Shown: positions 40,536-51,665 of the stretch, piece after piece
Layout: each line of letters opens with the position of its first letter
How positions within the stretch are numbered: position 1 is the first letter of the stretch
DNA from: JAABRB01 sp041617635
Lineage (GTDB): Bacteria; Pseudomonadota; Gammaproteobacteria; Burkholderiales; SG8-39
Direction of reading: 5' to 3'
Assembly (NCBI GenBank): GCA_041617635.1
Contig: JBFJOO010000003.1
Span: 50,877-114,876 of the forward strand
Length of the DNA stretch: 64,000 nucleotides
Position numbers and translations under genes: made by a program
Notes under the pieces: model-generated
The model's database searches: none
Seen by the model: only the letters and a program-made list of their open reading frames with translations
Told to the model about the DNA's origin: nothing

Positions 40536-42014
40536 ATGAGTCGCGAGTTGCTGCTGCTGGTCGATGCGCTGGCGCGCGAGAAGAACGTTCCCAAGGACGT
40601 CGTGTTCGGCGCGCTCGAGATGGCGCTCGGCTCGGCGACCAAGAAGCGCTTCAACGAGGAGGTCGAGGTGCGGGTTGCGGTCGACCGCGAGACCGGCGAC
40701 TACGAGGCCTTCCGCCGCTGGCAGGTCGTGGCGGATGAGGCGGTGGAATTCCCAGGTCACCAGATCGCGATCTCGGATGCGCTCAAGCAGTACAACGATG
40801 TCCAGATCGAGGATTTCATCGAGGAGGCGCTCGAGCCGGTCGAGTTCGGACGAATCGGTGCCCAGGCGGCCAAGCAGGTCATCCTGCAGAAGATCCGGGA
40901 CGCCGAGCGCGAGCAGATCCTGCAGGACTTCCTCGCGCGCAACGACAAGCTGGTGACCGGCACGATCAAGCGCATGGAGCGCGGCAACGCCGTGATCGAA
41001 TCGGGACGCGTCGAGGCGATCCTGCCGCGCGACCAGATGATCCCGAAGGAGAACCTGCGAATCGGCGACCGGTGCCGTGCCTATCTGCTCAAGATCGACC
41101 GGACTCTGCGCGGGCCGCAGCTCGTGCTTTCGCGGACGGCGCCCGAGTTCATCATCGAGCTCTTCCGGCTGGAGGTTCCGGAGCTCGAGGAAGGGTTGCT
41201 CGAGATCAAGTCGGCCGCGCGCGACCCCGGTGTCCGCGCGAAGATCGGCGTCCACACGAACGACCGCCGCATCGATCCGATCGGCACTTGCGTGGGAATG
41301 CGCGGCTCGCGTGTGCAGGCCGTGACCCAGGAGCTGGCCGGCGAGCGAGTCGACATCGTGCTCTGGTCCGCCGACCCGGCGCAGTTCGTCATCGGCGCGC
41401 TCGCTCCGGCCGAGGTGCTTTCGATCGTCGTCGATGAGGAGAAGCACGCGATGGACGTGGTGGTCGACGAGGAGAATCTCGCCATCGCGATCGGCCGGGC
41501 CGGGCAGAACGTGCGGCTCGCCTCCGAGCTCACGGGGTGGCACATCAACCTCATGACCGAGGAAGAAAGCCAGCGCAAGACCGAGGAGGAGTCGACCGCG
41601 ATCCGGCAGCTGTTCATCGACAAGCTCGACGTTGACCAGGACGTGGCCGACACGCTGATCCAGGAGGGTTTCTCCACCCTGGAAGAGGTGGCGTACGTGC
41701 CGACGAACGAGCTGCTGGAAATCGAAGGATTCGACGAGACCATCGTGAACGAGCTGCGGTCGCGGGCGCGCGACACGCTGCTCGTGCAGGCCATTCAGAG
41801 CGAGGAGAGCATCGAGGGCGTCGACCCCGATCTGCTGCAGCTGGAGGGCATGGACAGCGAGCTGGCGGCCAAGCTTGCGCAGAAGGGAATTCGCACGCGC
41901 GACGATCTCGCCGACCTGGCGGTCGACGATCTGCTGGAAATGTTCGAAATGGACGCGGAGCGCGCGAAGGAGCTCATCATGAAGGCTCGCGCGCACTGGT
42001 TCGCAGAGGAATGA
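40536..42014 (+). CDS. nusA: transcription termination/antitermination factor NusA
   Basis: A 492-residue RNA polymerase-associated factor that controls pausing, termination and antitermination. The order is an N-terminal polymerase-binding domain (about 1-130), an S1 domain (about 135-200), two KH domains (about 205-345, including G-T-C-V-G-M-R-G-S-R-V-Q) and two acidic C-terminal AR repeats (about 365-490), as in E. coli. A GAGGAGA/GGAAGA region precedes ATG 40536. NusA of other proteobacteria regulates its own operon through leader termination, which fits the hairpin at 39925. Confidence 0.96.
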   Translation: MSRELLLLVDALAREKNVPKDVVFGALEMALGSATKKRFNEEVEVRVAVDRETGDYEAFRRWQVVADEAVEFPGHQIAISDALKQYNDVQIEDFIEEALEPVEFGRIGAQAAKQVILQKIRDAEREQILQDFLARNDKLVTGTIKRMERGNAVIESGRVEAILPRDQMIPKENLRIGDRCRAYLLKIDRTLRGPQLVLSRTAPEFIIELFRLEVPELEEGLLEIKSAARDPGVRAKIGVHTNDRRIDPIGTCVGMRGSRVQAVTQELAGERVDIVLWSADPAQFVIGALAPAEVLSIVVDEEKHAMDVVVDEENLAIAIGRAGQNVRLASELTGWHINLMTEEESQRKTEEESTAIRQLFIDKLDVDQDVADTLIQEGFSTLEEVAYVPTNELLEIEGFDETIVNELRSRARDTLLVQAIQSEESIEGVDPDLLQLEGMDSELAAKLAQKGIRTRDDLADLAVDDLLEMFEMDAERAKELIMKARAHWFAEE

Positions 42015-42024
42015 GGTAGCACGC

Positions 42025-44565
<2,541 letters not shown>

Positions 44566-44595
44566 CGCGGGCGCCTTCCGGTTCGCGGAACCCGA

Positions 44596-44967
44596 GTGAG
44601 AACGAGCCCCCGTGCCCGGCGGGTCGCCGACCAGATCCAGCGCGAGCTGGCCGAGATCCTGCGCGAGGAGCTGAAGGACCCGCGTGTGCGGCTGGTCACC
44701 GTCACGGGCGTCGACGTGTCGGCTGATCTGGCGCACGCGAAGATCTACTTCACGTCGCTGGTCGGGGAGGTGGAACGGCAGGAAATTGCGGCGGGTCTGG
44801 GCCGCGCCGCCGGGTTCCTGCGCACCGCCCTCGGGCGGCGCATGCGCATCCACAATATCCCGGAGCTGCAGTTCGTGCACGATGCATCGGTCGAAGAGGG
44901 CGTGCGCCTGTCACGCCTCATCGACCAGGCCGTTGCAGAGAAGAGCGGCGGCGCTGATCCCGAATAG
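44596..44967 (+). CDS. rbfA: 30S ribosome-binding factor RbfA
   Basis: A 123-residue KH-fold protein that binds immature 30S subunits and helps 16S rRNA 5'-end processing. Typical features are R-V-A-D-Q-I-Q-R-E-L-A-E-I-L at the N-terminus, D-P-R-V-R-L-V-T-V-T-G-V-D-V-S-A-D-L, A-K-I-Y-F-T and I-P-E-L-Q-F-V-H-D. The start is GTG 44596, 30 bases after infB. Confidence 0.95.
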   Translation: MRTSPRARRVADQIQRELAEILREELKDPRVRLVTVTGVDVSADLAHAKIYFTSLVGEVERQEIAAGLGRAAGFLRTALGRRMRIHNIPELQFVHDASVEEGVRLSRLIDQAVAEKSGGADPE

Positions 44968-44993
44968 TAAAGCGGGTCGGGCGCCCTGATGTC

Positions 44994-45944
44994 ATGACGC
45001 CCCGGAACGCGAAGCGCGCCGTGGACGGTGTGCTACTCCTCGACAAGCCCATCGACCTGTCGTCCAACCGGGCTTTGCAGGCTGTTCGCCGCCTCTATGG
45101 GGCTGCGAAGGCCGGCCATACCGGAACCCTCGACCCGCGTGCGACCGGACTGCTCGTCGTGGTACTGGGCGAGGCGACCAAGTTCGCAGGCGCGCTGCTC
45201 GGTGCGGACAAGGCCTATGACGCCACGGTTCAGCTGGGCGTGACGACCAGCACCGGAGACGGGGAAGGCGAGGTGCTATCGGTCCGCGATCCGGACGTAT
45301 CGCCCGCCGCGCTGGGTCGGGCGGTCGCGTCGTTCGTCGGCGAGATCGACCAGGTGCCGCCCCTCTACTCGGCGCTCAAGAAGGATGGCAAGCCCTACTA
45401 TGCATATGCGCGGGCGGGCCAGCAGGTCGCGCGGAGCGCGCGCAAGGTCGTCGTCCACGCGCTTACGGTTCGATCGTTCGACGGCCGGAGCATCGCACTG
45501 GAGGCGCACGTGGGAACGGGAACCTATCTGCGTGCGTTGGCCGAGGACATCGGCGCGCGCCTCGGTTGCGGCGGGCATCTCGCGGCGTTGCGACGCACGC
45601 AGGTCGGCCCGTTTCGACTGGCCGATGCCTTCAGGCTGGCAGATCTCGAGGCCATGGGGCCCGAAGCATTGACGGAGTCGCTGCGCCCGGTGGACGAGCT
45701 ACTCCAAGGTTTGCCGCGGATCAACCTCGACGCGACGGCGTCGCTGCGGTTCACACACGGCCAGGCGGTCGAGCTGCCCCCACGCGGAAACTCTGGGGAG
45801 ATTCGCGGCGATGCGCGCGTCTACGGCGCCGATGGGACGTTTTTCGGGCGCGGTCGCGCGGTGGATGGCTGGTTGCATCCGGATCGGCTGGTGGCGGCGA
45901 TCACCAGCCGCCAGGAACCTGATGCGTCTTGTGGAACTCCTTGA
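44994..45944 (+). CDS. truB: tRNA pseudouridine-55 synthase TruB
   Basis: A 316-residue enzyme that makes pseudouridine 55 in tRNA. The N-terminus G-V-L-L-L-D-K-P leads to the catalytic motif G-H-T-G-T-L-D-P-R-A-T-G-L-L with the active-site Asp. P-P-L-Y-S-A-L-K-K-D-G and G-T-Y-L-R-A-L-A-E-D follow, with a C-terminal PUA-like domain. It ends the rimP operon, and the rpsO promoter overlaps its last codons. Confidence 0.95.
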   Translation: MTPRNAKRAVDGVLLLDKPIDLSSNRALQAVRRLYGAAKAGHTGTLDPRATGLLVVVLGEATKFAGALLGADKAYDATVQLGVTTSTGDGEGEVLSVRDPDVSPAALGRAVASFVGEIDQVPPLYSALKKDGKPYYAYARAGQQVARSARKVVVHALTVRSFDGRSIALEAHVGTGTYLRALAEDIGARLGCGGHLAALRRTQVGPFRLADAFRLADLEAMGPEALTESLRPVDELLQGLPRINLDATASLRFTHGQAVELPPRGNSGEIRGDARVYGADGTFFGRGRAVDGWLHPDRLVAAITSRQEPDASCGTP

Positions 45945-45958
45945 ACACAGTGTAAAAT
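45929..45958 (+). promoter_or_regulatory. sigma-70 promoter of rpsO
   Basis: TTGTGG (45929-45934) and TAAAAT (45953-45958) are separated by 18 bases at the 3' end of truB. Transcription would begin about 40 bases before rpsO. Confidence 0.55.
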
Positions 45959-46006
45959 CTACTGTTTTCCAACCGCGAACCCGGAGCCAGGGAAGAGAGC
46001 CAGGGA

Positions 46007-46276
46007 ATGCCCACCATGACCGCCGAAAAGGCGAAGATCATCGATACACATCAGCGCAAGCCGGGTGACACCGGCTCGCCGGAAGTCCAGATCGCGCTGC
46101 TCACCGCCCGGATCAACGGGCTGGCCGATCACTTCAAGGCACATGTCAAGGATCACCACTCGCGGCGCGGGCTGCTCAAAATGGTGAGCCAGCGTCGCAG
46201 GATGCTGGACTACCTGAAGCGCACCGACCTCGACAATTATCGCAAGCTGATCGGGGAGCTTGGACTGCGCAAGTGA
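46007..46276 (+). CDS. rpsO: 30S ribosomal protein S15
   Basis: An 89-residue primary rRNA-binding protein of the 30S platform. The signature runs from D-T-G-S-P-E-V-Q-I-A-L-L-T-A-R-I to H-H-S-R-R-G-L-L-K-M-V-S-Q-R-R-R-M-L-D-Y-L-K. ATG 46007 gives M-P-T-M-T-A-E-K; the in-frame ATG 46016 (M-T-A-E-K) is equally close to the usual N-terminus. A strong terminator follows ten bases after the stop. Confidence 0.96.
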   Translation: MPTMTAEKAKIIDTHQRKPGDTGSPEVQIALLTARINGLADHFKAHVKDHHSRRGLLKMVSQRRRMLDYLKRTDLDNYRKLIGELGLRK

Positions 46277-46285
46277 GTTTCCGAG

Positions 46286-46318
46286 AAACGCCCACCTGGT
46301 TCCGCCGGTGGGCGTTTT
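46286..46318 (+). terminator. intrinsic terminator after rpsO
   Basis: AAACGCCCACC and GGTGGGCGTTT form an 11-bp stem with a 10-base loop, ending in a run of four T. It separates rpsO from pnp. Confidence 0.9.
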
Positions 46319-46414
46319 GCTTTGCAGTCCACCTTTCCCGCATTCTCCGCTAGAGTCCCGACGCCGGCTTCGGTCGGACGTCGCGGCGGCGGCTATTGAG
46401 CAAAGGAGATGGCG

Positions 46415-48520
46415 TTGAACCCCATCCGCAAGACATTCACCTACGGCGCCCACCAGGTCACGCTGGAGACGGGCGAGATTGCACGGCAGGCCCCGGGGGC
46501 CGTTCTGGTTACCGTGGACGACACGATCGTCCTCTGCACCGTGGTCGGGTCCAAGTCACCGCGTCCTGGCGCCGACTTTCTACCGCTGACGGTGGACTAT
46601 GCCGAGAAATTCTATGCTGCCGGGAGAATCCCCGGCGGATTCTTCAAGCGCGAGGGCCGACCGACGGAGAAGGAAATCCTGACTTCGCGCCTGATCGACC
46701 GTCCCATCCGACCACTCTTTCCGGACGGCTTCTATCACGAGGTGCAGGTCGTTGCCACCGTGCTCTCGCTCAACCCGGAAGTCGACTCCGACGTTCCCGC
46801 CATGATCGGGGTATCCGCCGCCGTGACGCTCTCTGGACTGCCGTTCAATGGGCCGATCGGCGCGGCGCGCGTCGGATACCTCGACGGCCAGTATGTCCTG
46901 AACCCGACCGCGACCCAGCTCCAGGAGAGCAAGCTGAACCTCGTGGTCGCCGGCACCGAGCACGCGGTGCTGATGGTTGAGTCCGAGGCGCTCGAGCTTC
47001 CCGAAGACGTAATGCTCGGCGCAGTGGTGTTCGGTCATCAGCAGATGCAGGCGGCCATCCAGGCAATCAACGAGCTTGCCGACGCGGCCGCCAAGCCGGC
47101 GTGGGAATGGCAGGCACCAGCCAAGGATGAAACGCTCCGCGAGCGGGTCACCACGCTCGCCCAAGCTGATCTTCGCGAGGCGTTCGCACTGAAGCAGAAG
47201 CAGGCGCGCTCGCAGCGGCTCGCCGAGATCCAGGCACGAGTCCTCGAGGCCGTTAGCCAGGGCGAGAACCCGCCCGATGCGAATGCGGTCAAGGATATCC
47301 TGTTCGATCTCGAGGCCAAGATCGTCCGCTCGCAAATCCTGGACGGGGAGCCGCGCATCGACGGGCGCGACACCCGCACCGTGCGTCCCATCTCGATACG
47401 CGCCGGTGTGCTGCCGAGGACGCACGGGTCGGCGCTCTTCACGCGCGGCGAGACACAGGCGCTCGTGACGACGACGCTCGGCACCGGCCGCGACGAGCAG
47501 ATCATCGACGCGGTGGCAGGCGAGTATCGCGAGCGGTTCATGCTTCAGTACAACATGCCCCCCTACGCCACCGGAGAGACCGGGCGCATGGGCACGCCCA
47601 AGCGCCGCGAGGTCGGTCATGGGCGGCTCGCGAAGCGGGCGCTGATCGCAGTGCTGCCGTCCGCGGAAGAGTTCTCCTATTCGATCCGCGTGGTTTCGGA
47701 AGTGACCGAATCGAACGGCTCCAGCTCGATGGCGTCCGTTTGCGGCGGCAGTCTCGCGCTGATGGATGCGGGTGTTCCGTTGAAGGCGCACGTCGCCGGC
47801 ATTGCCATGGGCCTGATCAAGGAAGGCAACCGGTTCGCGGTGCTCACCGATATCCTCGGCGACGAGGATCATCTCGGCGACATGGACTTCAAGGTTGCCG
47901 GAACCGAGCAGGGCCTGACTGCCCTGCAGATGGACATCAAGATCGAGGGCATCACCAAGGAGATCATGCAGGTGGCGCTCGCGCAGGCAGGCGAGGCGCG
48001 CATGCAAATCCTCCGCCAGATGCGCGAAGCCCTCGAGACCTCCCGCTCCGAGATCTCGAGCTACGCGCCGCGCATCATCAAGATCAAGATCAATCCGGAG
48101 AAGATTCGCGACGTCATCGGCAAGGGCGGCGTCGTTGTCCGCGCGTTGCAGGAGGAGACGGGCACGACGATCGAGATCGGCGACGACGGCATGATCAGCA
48201 TCGCGTGCATCAGCGCCGAGGGTGGCGAAGCCGCCAAGCGCAGAATCGAGGAGATCACCCAGGAAGTCGAGGTGGGTCGAATCTACGACGGCACGGTGCT
48301 CAAGCTGCTGGACTTCGGCGCGATCGTGCAGGTTCTGCCGGGCAAGGACGGGCTGCTGCACATCTCCCAGATCAGCCAGCAGCGCGTCAACAGCGTCTCG
48401 GACTTCCTGAAGGAAGGCCAGGCGGTCAAAGTAAAAGTGCTCGAGGCCGACGAGAAGGGCCGCCTGCGGCTCTCGATGAAGGCGATCACCGAAGCCGAGG
48501 CGACGGCGAACGCGCAGTAG
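46415..48520 (+). CDS. pnp: polyribonucleotide nucleotidyltransferase (PNPase)
   Basis: A 701-residue 3'-to-5' phosphorolytic exoribonuclease of the RNA degradosome. Two RNase PH domains (about 1-215 and 310-545) flank a helical linker. The KH domain (I-N-P-E-K-I-R-D-V-I-G-K-G-G, near 560) and the S1 domain (G-R-I-Y-D-G-T-V onward) form the C-terminus. The AAGGAG site at 46403-46408 touches ATG 46409 with no spacer but is six bases from TTG 46415, which also gives a normal N-terminus (N-P-I-R-K-T-F), so I choose TTG. Confidence 0.95.
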   Translation: MNPIRKTFTYGAHQVTLETGEIARQAPGAVLVTVDDTIVLCTVVGSKSPRPGADFLPLTVDYAEKFYAAGRIPGGFFKREGRPTEKEILTSRLIDRPIRPLFPDGFYHEVQVVATVLSLNPEVDSDVPAMIGVSAAVTLSGLPFNGPIGAARVGYLDGQYVLNPTATQLQESKLNLVVAGTEHAVLMVESEALELPEDVMLGAVVFGHQQMQAAIQAINELADAAAKPAWEWQAPAKDETLRERVTTLAQADLREAFALKQKQARSQRLAEIQARVLEAVSQGENPPDANAVKDILFDLEAKIVRSQILDGEPRIDGRDTRTVRPISIRAGVLPRTHGSALFTRGETQALVTTTLGTGRDEQIIDAVAGEYRERFMLQYNMPPYATGETGRMGTPKRREVGHGRLAKRALIAVLPSAEEFSYSIRVVSEVTESNGSSSMASVCGGSLALMDAGVPLKAHVAGIAMGLIKEGNRFAVLTDILGDEDHLGDMDFKVAGTEQGLTALQMDIKIEGITKEIMQVALAQAGEARMQILRQMREALETSRSEISSYAPRIIKIKINPEKIRDVIGKGGVVVRALQEETGTTIEIGDDGMISIACISAEGGEAAKRRIEEITQEVEVGRIYDGTVLKLLDFGAIVQVLPGKDGLLHISQISQQRVNSVSDFLKEGQAVKVKVLEADEKGRLRLSMKAITEAEATANAQ

Positions 48521-48538
48521 CCAGACCGGGCCGTGGCG

Positions 48539-48565
48539 AAAAGGGGCGCGTATGCGCTCCTTTTT
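48539..48565 (+). terminator. intrinsic terminator after pnp
   Basis: AAAAGGGGCGC pairs with GCGCTCCTTTT (one G-T pair) around a 4-base loop, ending in a run of five T, 18 bases after the pnp stop. Confidence 0.88.
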
Positions 48566-48596
48566 GTTCGCGCGGATCGTTTTCGCACTGGATCAA

Positions 48597-48737
48597 GTCA
48601 TCCCCGCGCAAGCGGTGAATCCAGCGTGGATCGGTTCAAGGGTTTTCTGGATACCCGATTCGCACCGCTGGTGCTCTCGGGGAAGATCGACGCTCACGCG
48701 TCCGGTTGGTCTGGATCCCCACTTGCGCGGGGATGAC
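48597..48737. repeat. 141-bp element with 16-bp terminal inverted repeats
   Basis: The ends are GTCATCCCCGCGCAAG (48597-48612) and its exact reverse complement (48722-48737). The 109 bases between them contain no gene. The ends match the REP-like units at 32363-32524. It looks like a paired REP (BIME-like) or small MITE-like element, placed between the convergent pnp and dksA genes. Confidence 0.75.
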
Positions 48738-48757
48738 CGTCGCTGACGCGACGGTCA
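48734..48757 (-). terminator. hairpin at the end of dksA
   Basis: TGACCGTCGC and GCGACGGTCA form a perfect 10-bp stem with a 4-base loop. One arm includes the dksA stop codon and the other runs into the REP-like element. No T run follows on the minus strand. Confidence 0.55.
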
Positions 48758-49180
48758 CTTTGCGGTCTGGCGCTCGCGGATCTCGTCGAGGGTCTTGCAA
48801 TCGATGCAGAGCGATGCGGTGGGCCGCGCGGTGAGGCGGCCCAGACCGATCTCGGCGCCACAGCTGTCGCAGTAGCCGTACTCGCCGACATCGATCTTGG
48901 CGATCGTCTCGTTGATCTTCTTGATGAGCTTGCGCTCGCGGTCGCGGTTGCGCAGCTCGAGCGTCATGTCCGACTCCTGGGTTGCGCGATCGTTAGGATC
49001 GGCGAAGATCGTCGCCTCATCCTGCATCGTGTGGACGGTCCGCTCGATGTCCGCCGAAAGCTCCTCTTTCACGTCTTCGAGCATTCCCCGGAAATGGGCC
49101 AGCTGGCGGGCACTCATGTACTGCTCGCCCTTTTGCGGCACGTACGGTGTGACGGGTTTTCGCAGTGTTTCGTACGGCAT
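48755..49180 (-). CDS. dksA: RNA polymerase-binding transcription factor DksA
   Basis: A 141-residue secondary-channel factor that acts with ppGpp on rRNA and amino-acid promoters. The coiled-coil part (about 20-95) includes A-D-P-N-D-R-A-T-Q-E-S-D at the tip. The zinc finger is C-D-S-C, 17 residues, then C-I-D-C, followed by K-T-L-D-E-I-R-E. The long open frame extends into the upstream tRNA-Pro gene, so the start is ATG 49180 (M-P-Y-E-T-L-R-K), where a GGAA site lies upstream. Confidence 0.95.
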   Translation of the reverse strand: MPYETLRKPVTPYVPQKGEQYMSARQLAHFRGMLEDVKEELSADIERTVHTMQDEATIFADPNDRATQESDMTLELRNRDRERKLIKKINETIAKIDVGEYGYCDSCGAEIGLGRLTARPTASLCIDCKTLDEIRERQTAK

Positions 49181-49269
49181 GTTGCGCTGCGTTCCTCCAT
49201 GAAGAAGGCGGTTTGATACCAGAAATAGGGGGGCGGAGCAAGCGAAAAAGTGCCCTAAGTTCAGCGAGT

Positions 49270-49298
49270 TTGACCACGTCTTGGGCGCCGCGTAAACT
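49270..49298 (+). promoter_or_regulatory. sigma-70 promoter of the tRNA cluster
   Basis: TTGACC (49270-49275) and TAAACT (49293-49298) are separated by 17 bases. Transcription would start near 49305, four bases before tRNA-Pro. Confidence 0.75.
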
Positions 49299-49308
49299 AC
49301 GTCGCCCT

Positions 49309-49385
<77 letters not shown>

Positions 49386-49432
49386 GTTCGACGCAGCCCG
49401 CGTGGTGCGGTGGGTTGCGAACGCGCACGGAT

Positions 49433-49509
49433 GTGCCCGTAGCTCAACCGGATAGAGCATCAGCCTTCTAAGCTGACGGTTGGGGGTTCGAGTCCCTCCG
49501 GGCACGCCA
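49433..49509 (+). tRNA. tRNA-Arg (TCT)
   Basis: The acceptor strands GTGCCCG and CGGGCAC pair, the anticodon loop is CTTCTAA with anticodon TCT, and the T arm has GGTTCGAGTCC. CCA is encoded at 49507-49509. It reads AGA/AGG arginine codons. Confidence 0.95.
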
Positions 49510-49529
49510 GGATACTTTCCCTGCACGAT

Positions 49530-49605
49530 GGTGGCGGTAGCTCAAAGGTAGAGTCCCGGATTGTGATTCCGGTTGTTGTGGGTTCGAGTCCCATCCGCCA
49601 CCCCA
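49530..49605 (+). tRNA. tRNA-His (GTG)
   Basis: The acceptor strands GTGGCGG and CCGCCAC pair, with the extra G at -1 (49530) opposite C73, the identity element of tRNA-His. The anticodon loop TTGTGAT carries GTG. CCA is encoded at 49603-49605. Confidence 0.95.
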
Positions 49606-49658
49606 TTTCGCCCGCTGCTTCGCAGCGAGCCATGGGGTAATCCCCAAGGGTTCACGAA

Positions 49659-49675
49659 CAAGGGGAGGGCCCTTG
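49659..49675 (+). terminator. weak hairpin after the tRNA cluster
   Basis: CAAGGG and CCCTTG pair around a 5-base loop, followed by TATAT rather than a T run. It is the only terminator-like structure between tRNA-His and the convergent MFS gene. Confidence 0.4.
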
Positions 49676-49743
49676 TATATTCACCGGCGTGGTAGCGTTG
49701 CGGTGCCTTTGCATCGGGCAGGCACGGCGCGCTACGCGCGCGA

Positions 49744-51477
49744 CTAGAGCGTCGTCGATCCCTGATCGGGCCGGCGGCGGGCAACATCCTCCGCGACCAG
49801 GACGATCCTTACCGGTGGCTCCGCGCCGATGTGGAACGCCCACTTCGCGTCGCGCAGCTCGCGCTCGGACACGGTGAGCCGATCGCGGTGGCGGAGCAGC
49901 TCGAGCCACGACTCCTCGATCCATTGCTCGACGTAGCGACCCGGGTTCGCCGGATCGCGGAACAGCGCCCACGCGCTCGCCCCGGCGCGCATCCGCGACT
50001 GGCGGCTCTGTTTCATGAGCTCGAAGAAGGCGTGTGAGTTCTTCGGATCGATCAGGTACTCGACCATCACCTGCACCGGCCCCTCGTCGTGCTCGACCGA
50101 CAGCGGCACGTCGGGCTCGCGCCAGTGCCGCGAAGGCGCGAGGTTCTCTTCCCGCAGCGTCGACACCGGATAGCGGTGCGCCAGCAGGAGGCTCGCCGCG
50201 GTGCCGACCGCGGAAACTGCGAACGCGACCTCGAGGCTCCAGGTGGTTGCGATCTGACCCCACAACAGTGCTCCGAAGGTGCCGCCGCCCATGTACGCCA
50301 TCTGCACAGTCGCGAGCCCGCGTCCGCGCACCCACGCCGGAAGCGCGAGCTGCGCAGTGACGCCGAGCGAGGACGCGACCGAGATCCACGCGAACCCGCT
50401 CGCCACCATCGCGACCCCTAGAACGACGACGCTCGTGCTCAAAGCGAATGCGAGCGATGCCCCGATTTGCAGGACGATTCCCGTCACGATCATGCCGTCG
50501 CGCGACAGGCGCCGACGCAGCACGCCGATAGTGAACGCGAGTGCCACCGCGCCGAGGCCGAATAGCCCGAACAGCAGCGTATAGGTGTTAGGCCCCGCGT
50601 CTTCCAATCGGTCGCGGACGACGACCGGCAGGAGCGCGACGAGCGCCACCGCCGACAGGAAGTAAAAGCTGCCGCGGATGAGGGCGGCACGCACCGCCGG
50701 CGTCTCGCGCGCGAACTGGAGGCCGACGCGCATCGCGCCGATGAAACGCTCGGACGGGAGCGTGCTTGGCGGCGTCCGCGGCCGCGGCCACCGGGCAAGC
50801 ACGACCGTGAAGACGAGCATCGCTATACCCATGGCGAGAAACGCGAAGGGCGGCCCGGCGAGCGCGATGATTCCGCCGGCGAGCGGCGGGCCCACGGTCC
50901 GCGCGGCGTTCATAGAGGCACCGTTCCAGACGACCGCGCGCGGCAGCGCCGCGCGCGGCAGGACTTCCTGGGCGAGCGCGGCATGGGCGGGCAGCCGGAG
51001 TGCAAAGGTCATCCCCATCGCGAACGCCCCGGCGAGCAGGATCCCCGGCGAGGCGAGTCCCGCGAGAAGCGCGACGCCAAGCGCGAGACCGACCACACTC
51101 ATCATCGCGTGCACCACGACGAGAATGCGCCGCCGGTCCGCGAGATCGGTCAGCGCGCCGCTCGGAAGCGCGAGCAGAACGCTCGGCAGCGAAGCGGCGG
51201 ACTGCAAGAGCGCAACCAGGACGGCGCTCGCCCCGAGCGACGCCATCAGCCAGGCCGAGGTGGCCTCGTGCATCGTCATGCAGACGTTGGCGCCGAGCCA
51301 CGTGCCGAGGAGGAGGCGGTAAGGCGCGCAATCCCACGGCGAGGGCGATCCGTCCCCGGCAGGCGCCGGGGCAGGCATCGCGACCACTTGCGCGTCAGGC
51401 GTCTCGTCCTTTGCGGCCGGGCCGGAACGTTCGCCCGAGGGCGTGGCGTTCTCGTCGCGCTTCGCTTCGTGCGTCAC
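49744..51477 (-). CDS. MFS transporter (MFS_3/EntS-like) with C-terminal soluble domain
   Basis: An inner-membrane exporter of about 577 residues. A disordered N-terminal region precedes about 10-12 membrane helices (from A-P-Y-R-L-L-L-G-T-W-L-G-A-N-V). The loop D-L-A-D-R-R-R-I is the MFS motif between helices 2 and 3. The last 110 residues (V-Q-V-M-V-E-Y-L-I onward) form a soluble domain resembling the monooxygenase-like tail of this family. Relatives export siderophores or drugs; the substrate is unknown. The frame is open to TTG 51579; GTG 51477 and ATG 51378 are alternative starts and none has a clear ribosome site. Confidence 0.85.
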   Translation of the reverse strand: MTHEAKRDENATPSGERSGPAAKDETPDAQVVAMPAPAPAGDGSPSPWDCAPYRLLLGTWLGANVCMTMHEATSAWLMASLGASAVLVALLQSAASLPSVLLALPSGALTDLADRRRILVVVHAMMSVVGLALGVALLAGLASPGILLAGAFAMGMTFALRLPAHAALAQEVLPRAALPRAVVWNGASMNAARTVGPPLAGGIIALAGPPFAFLAMGIAMLVFTVVLARWPRPRTPPSTLPSERFIGAMRVGLQFARETPAVRAALIRGSFYFLSAVALVALLPVVVRDRLEDAGPNTYTLLFGLFGLGAVALAFTIGVLRRRLSRDGMIVTGIVLQIGASLAFALSTSVVVLGVAMVASGFAWISVASSLGVTAQLALPAWVRGRGLATVQMAYMGGGTFGALLWGQIATTWSLEVAFAVSAVGTAASLLLAHRYPVSTLREENLAPSRHWREPDVPLSVEHDEGPVQVMVEYLIDPKNSHAFFELMKQSRQSRMRAGASAWALFRDPANPGRYVEQWIEESWLELLRHRDRLTVSERELRDAKWAFHIGAEPPVRIVLVAEDVARRRPDQGSTTL

Positions 51478-51665
51478 GCCGCGTCGTCCGATGCTTGCCG
51501 ATTTTGCATGCCGCGCACGTTCGCGCGGTCGCGGCCGCGCGGGATTGTGAGTTGGGTCCCAGTAGCTTAACCTAGACAATGGCGGCAGCGGGACGCGATA
51601 GTCACGCCCGACCGCCTGCCAGTTGAAGAACGATTCAGGCGCGGCTCACGCCGCTCGAGGGAGAC

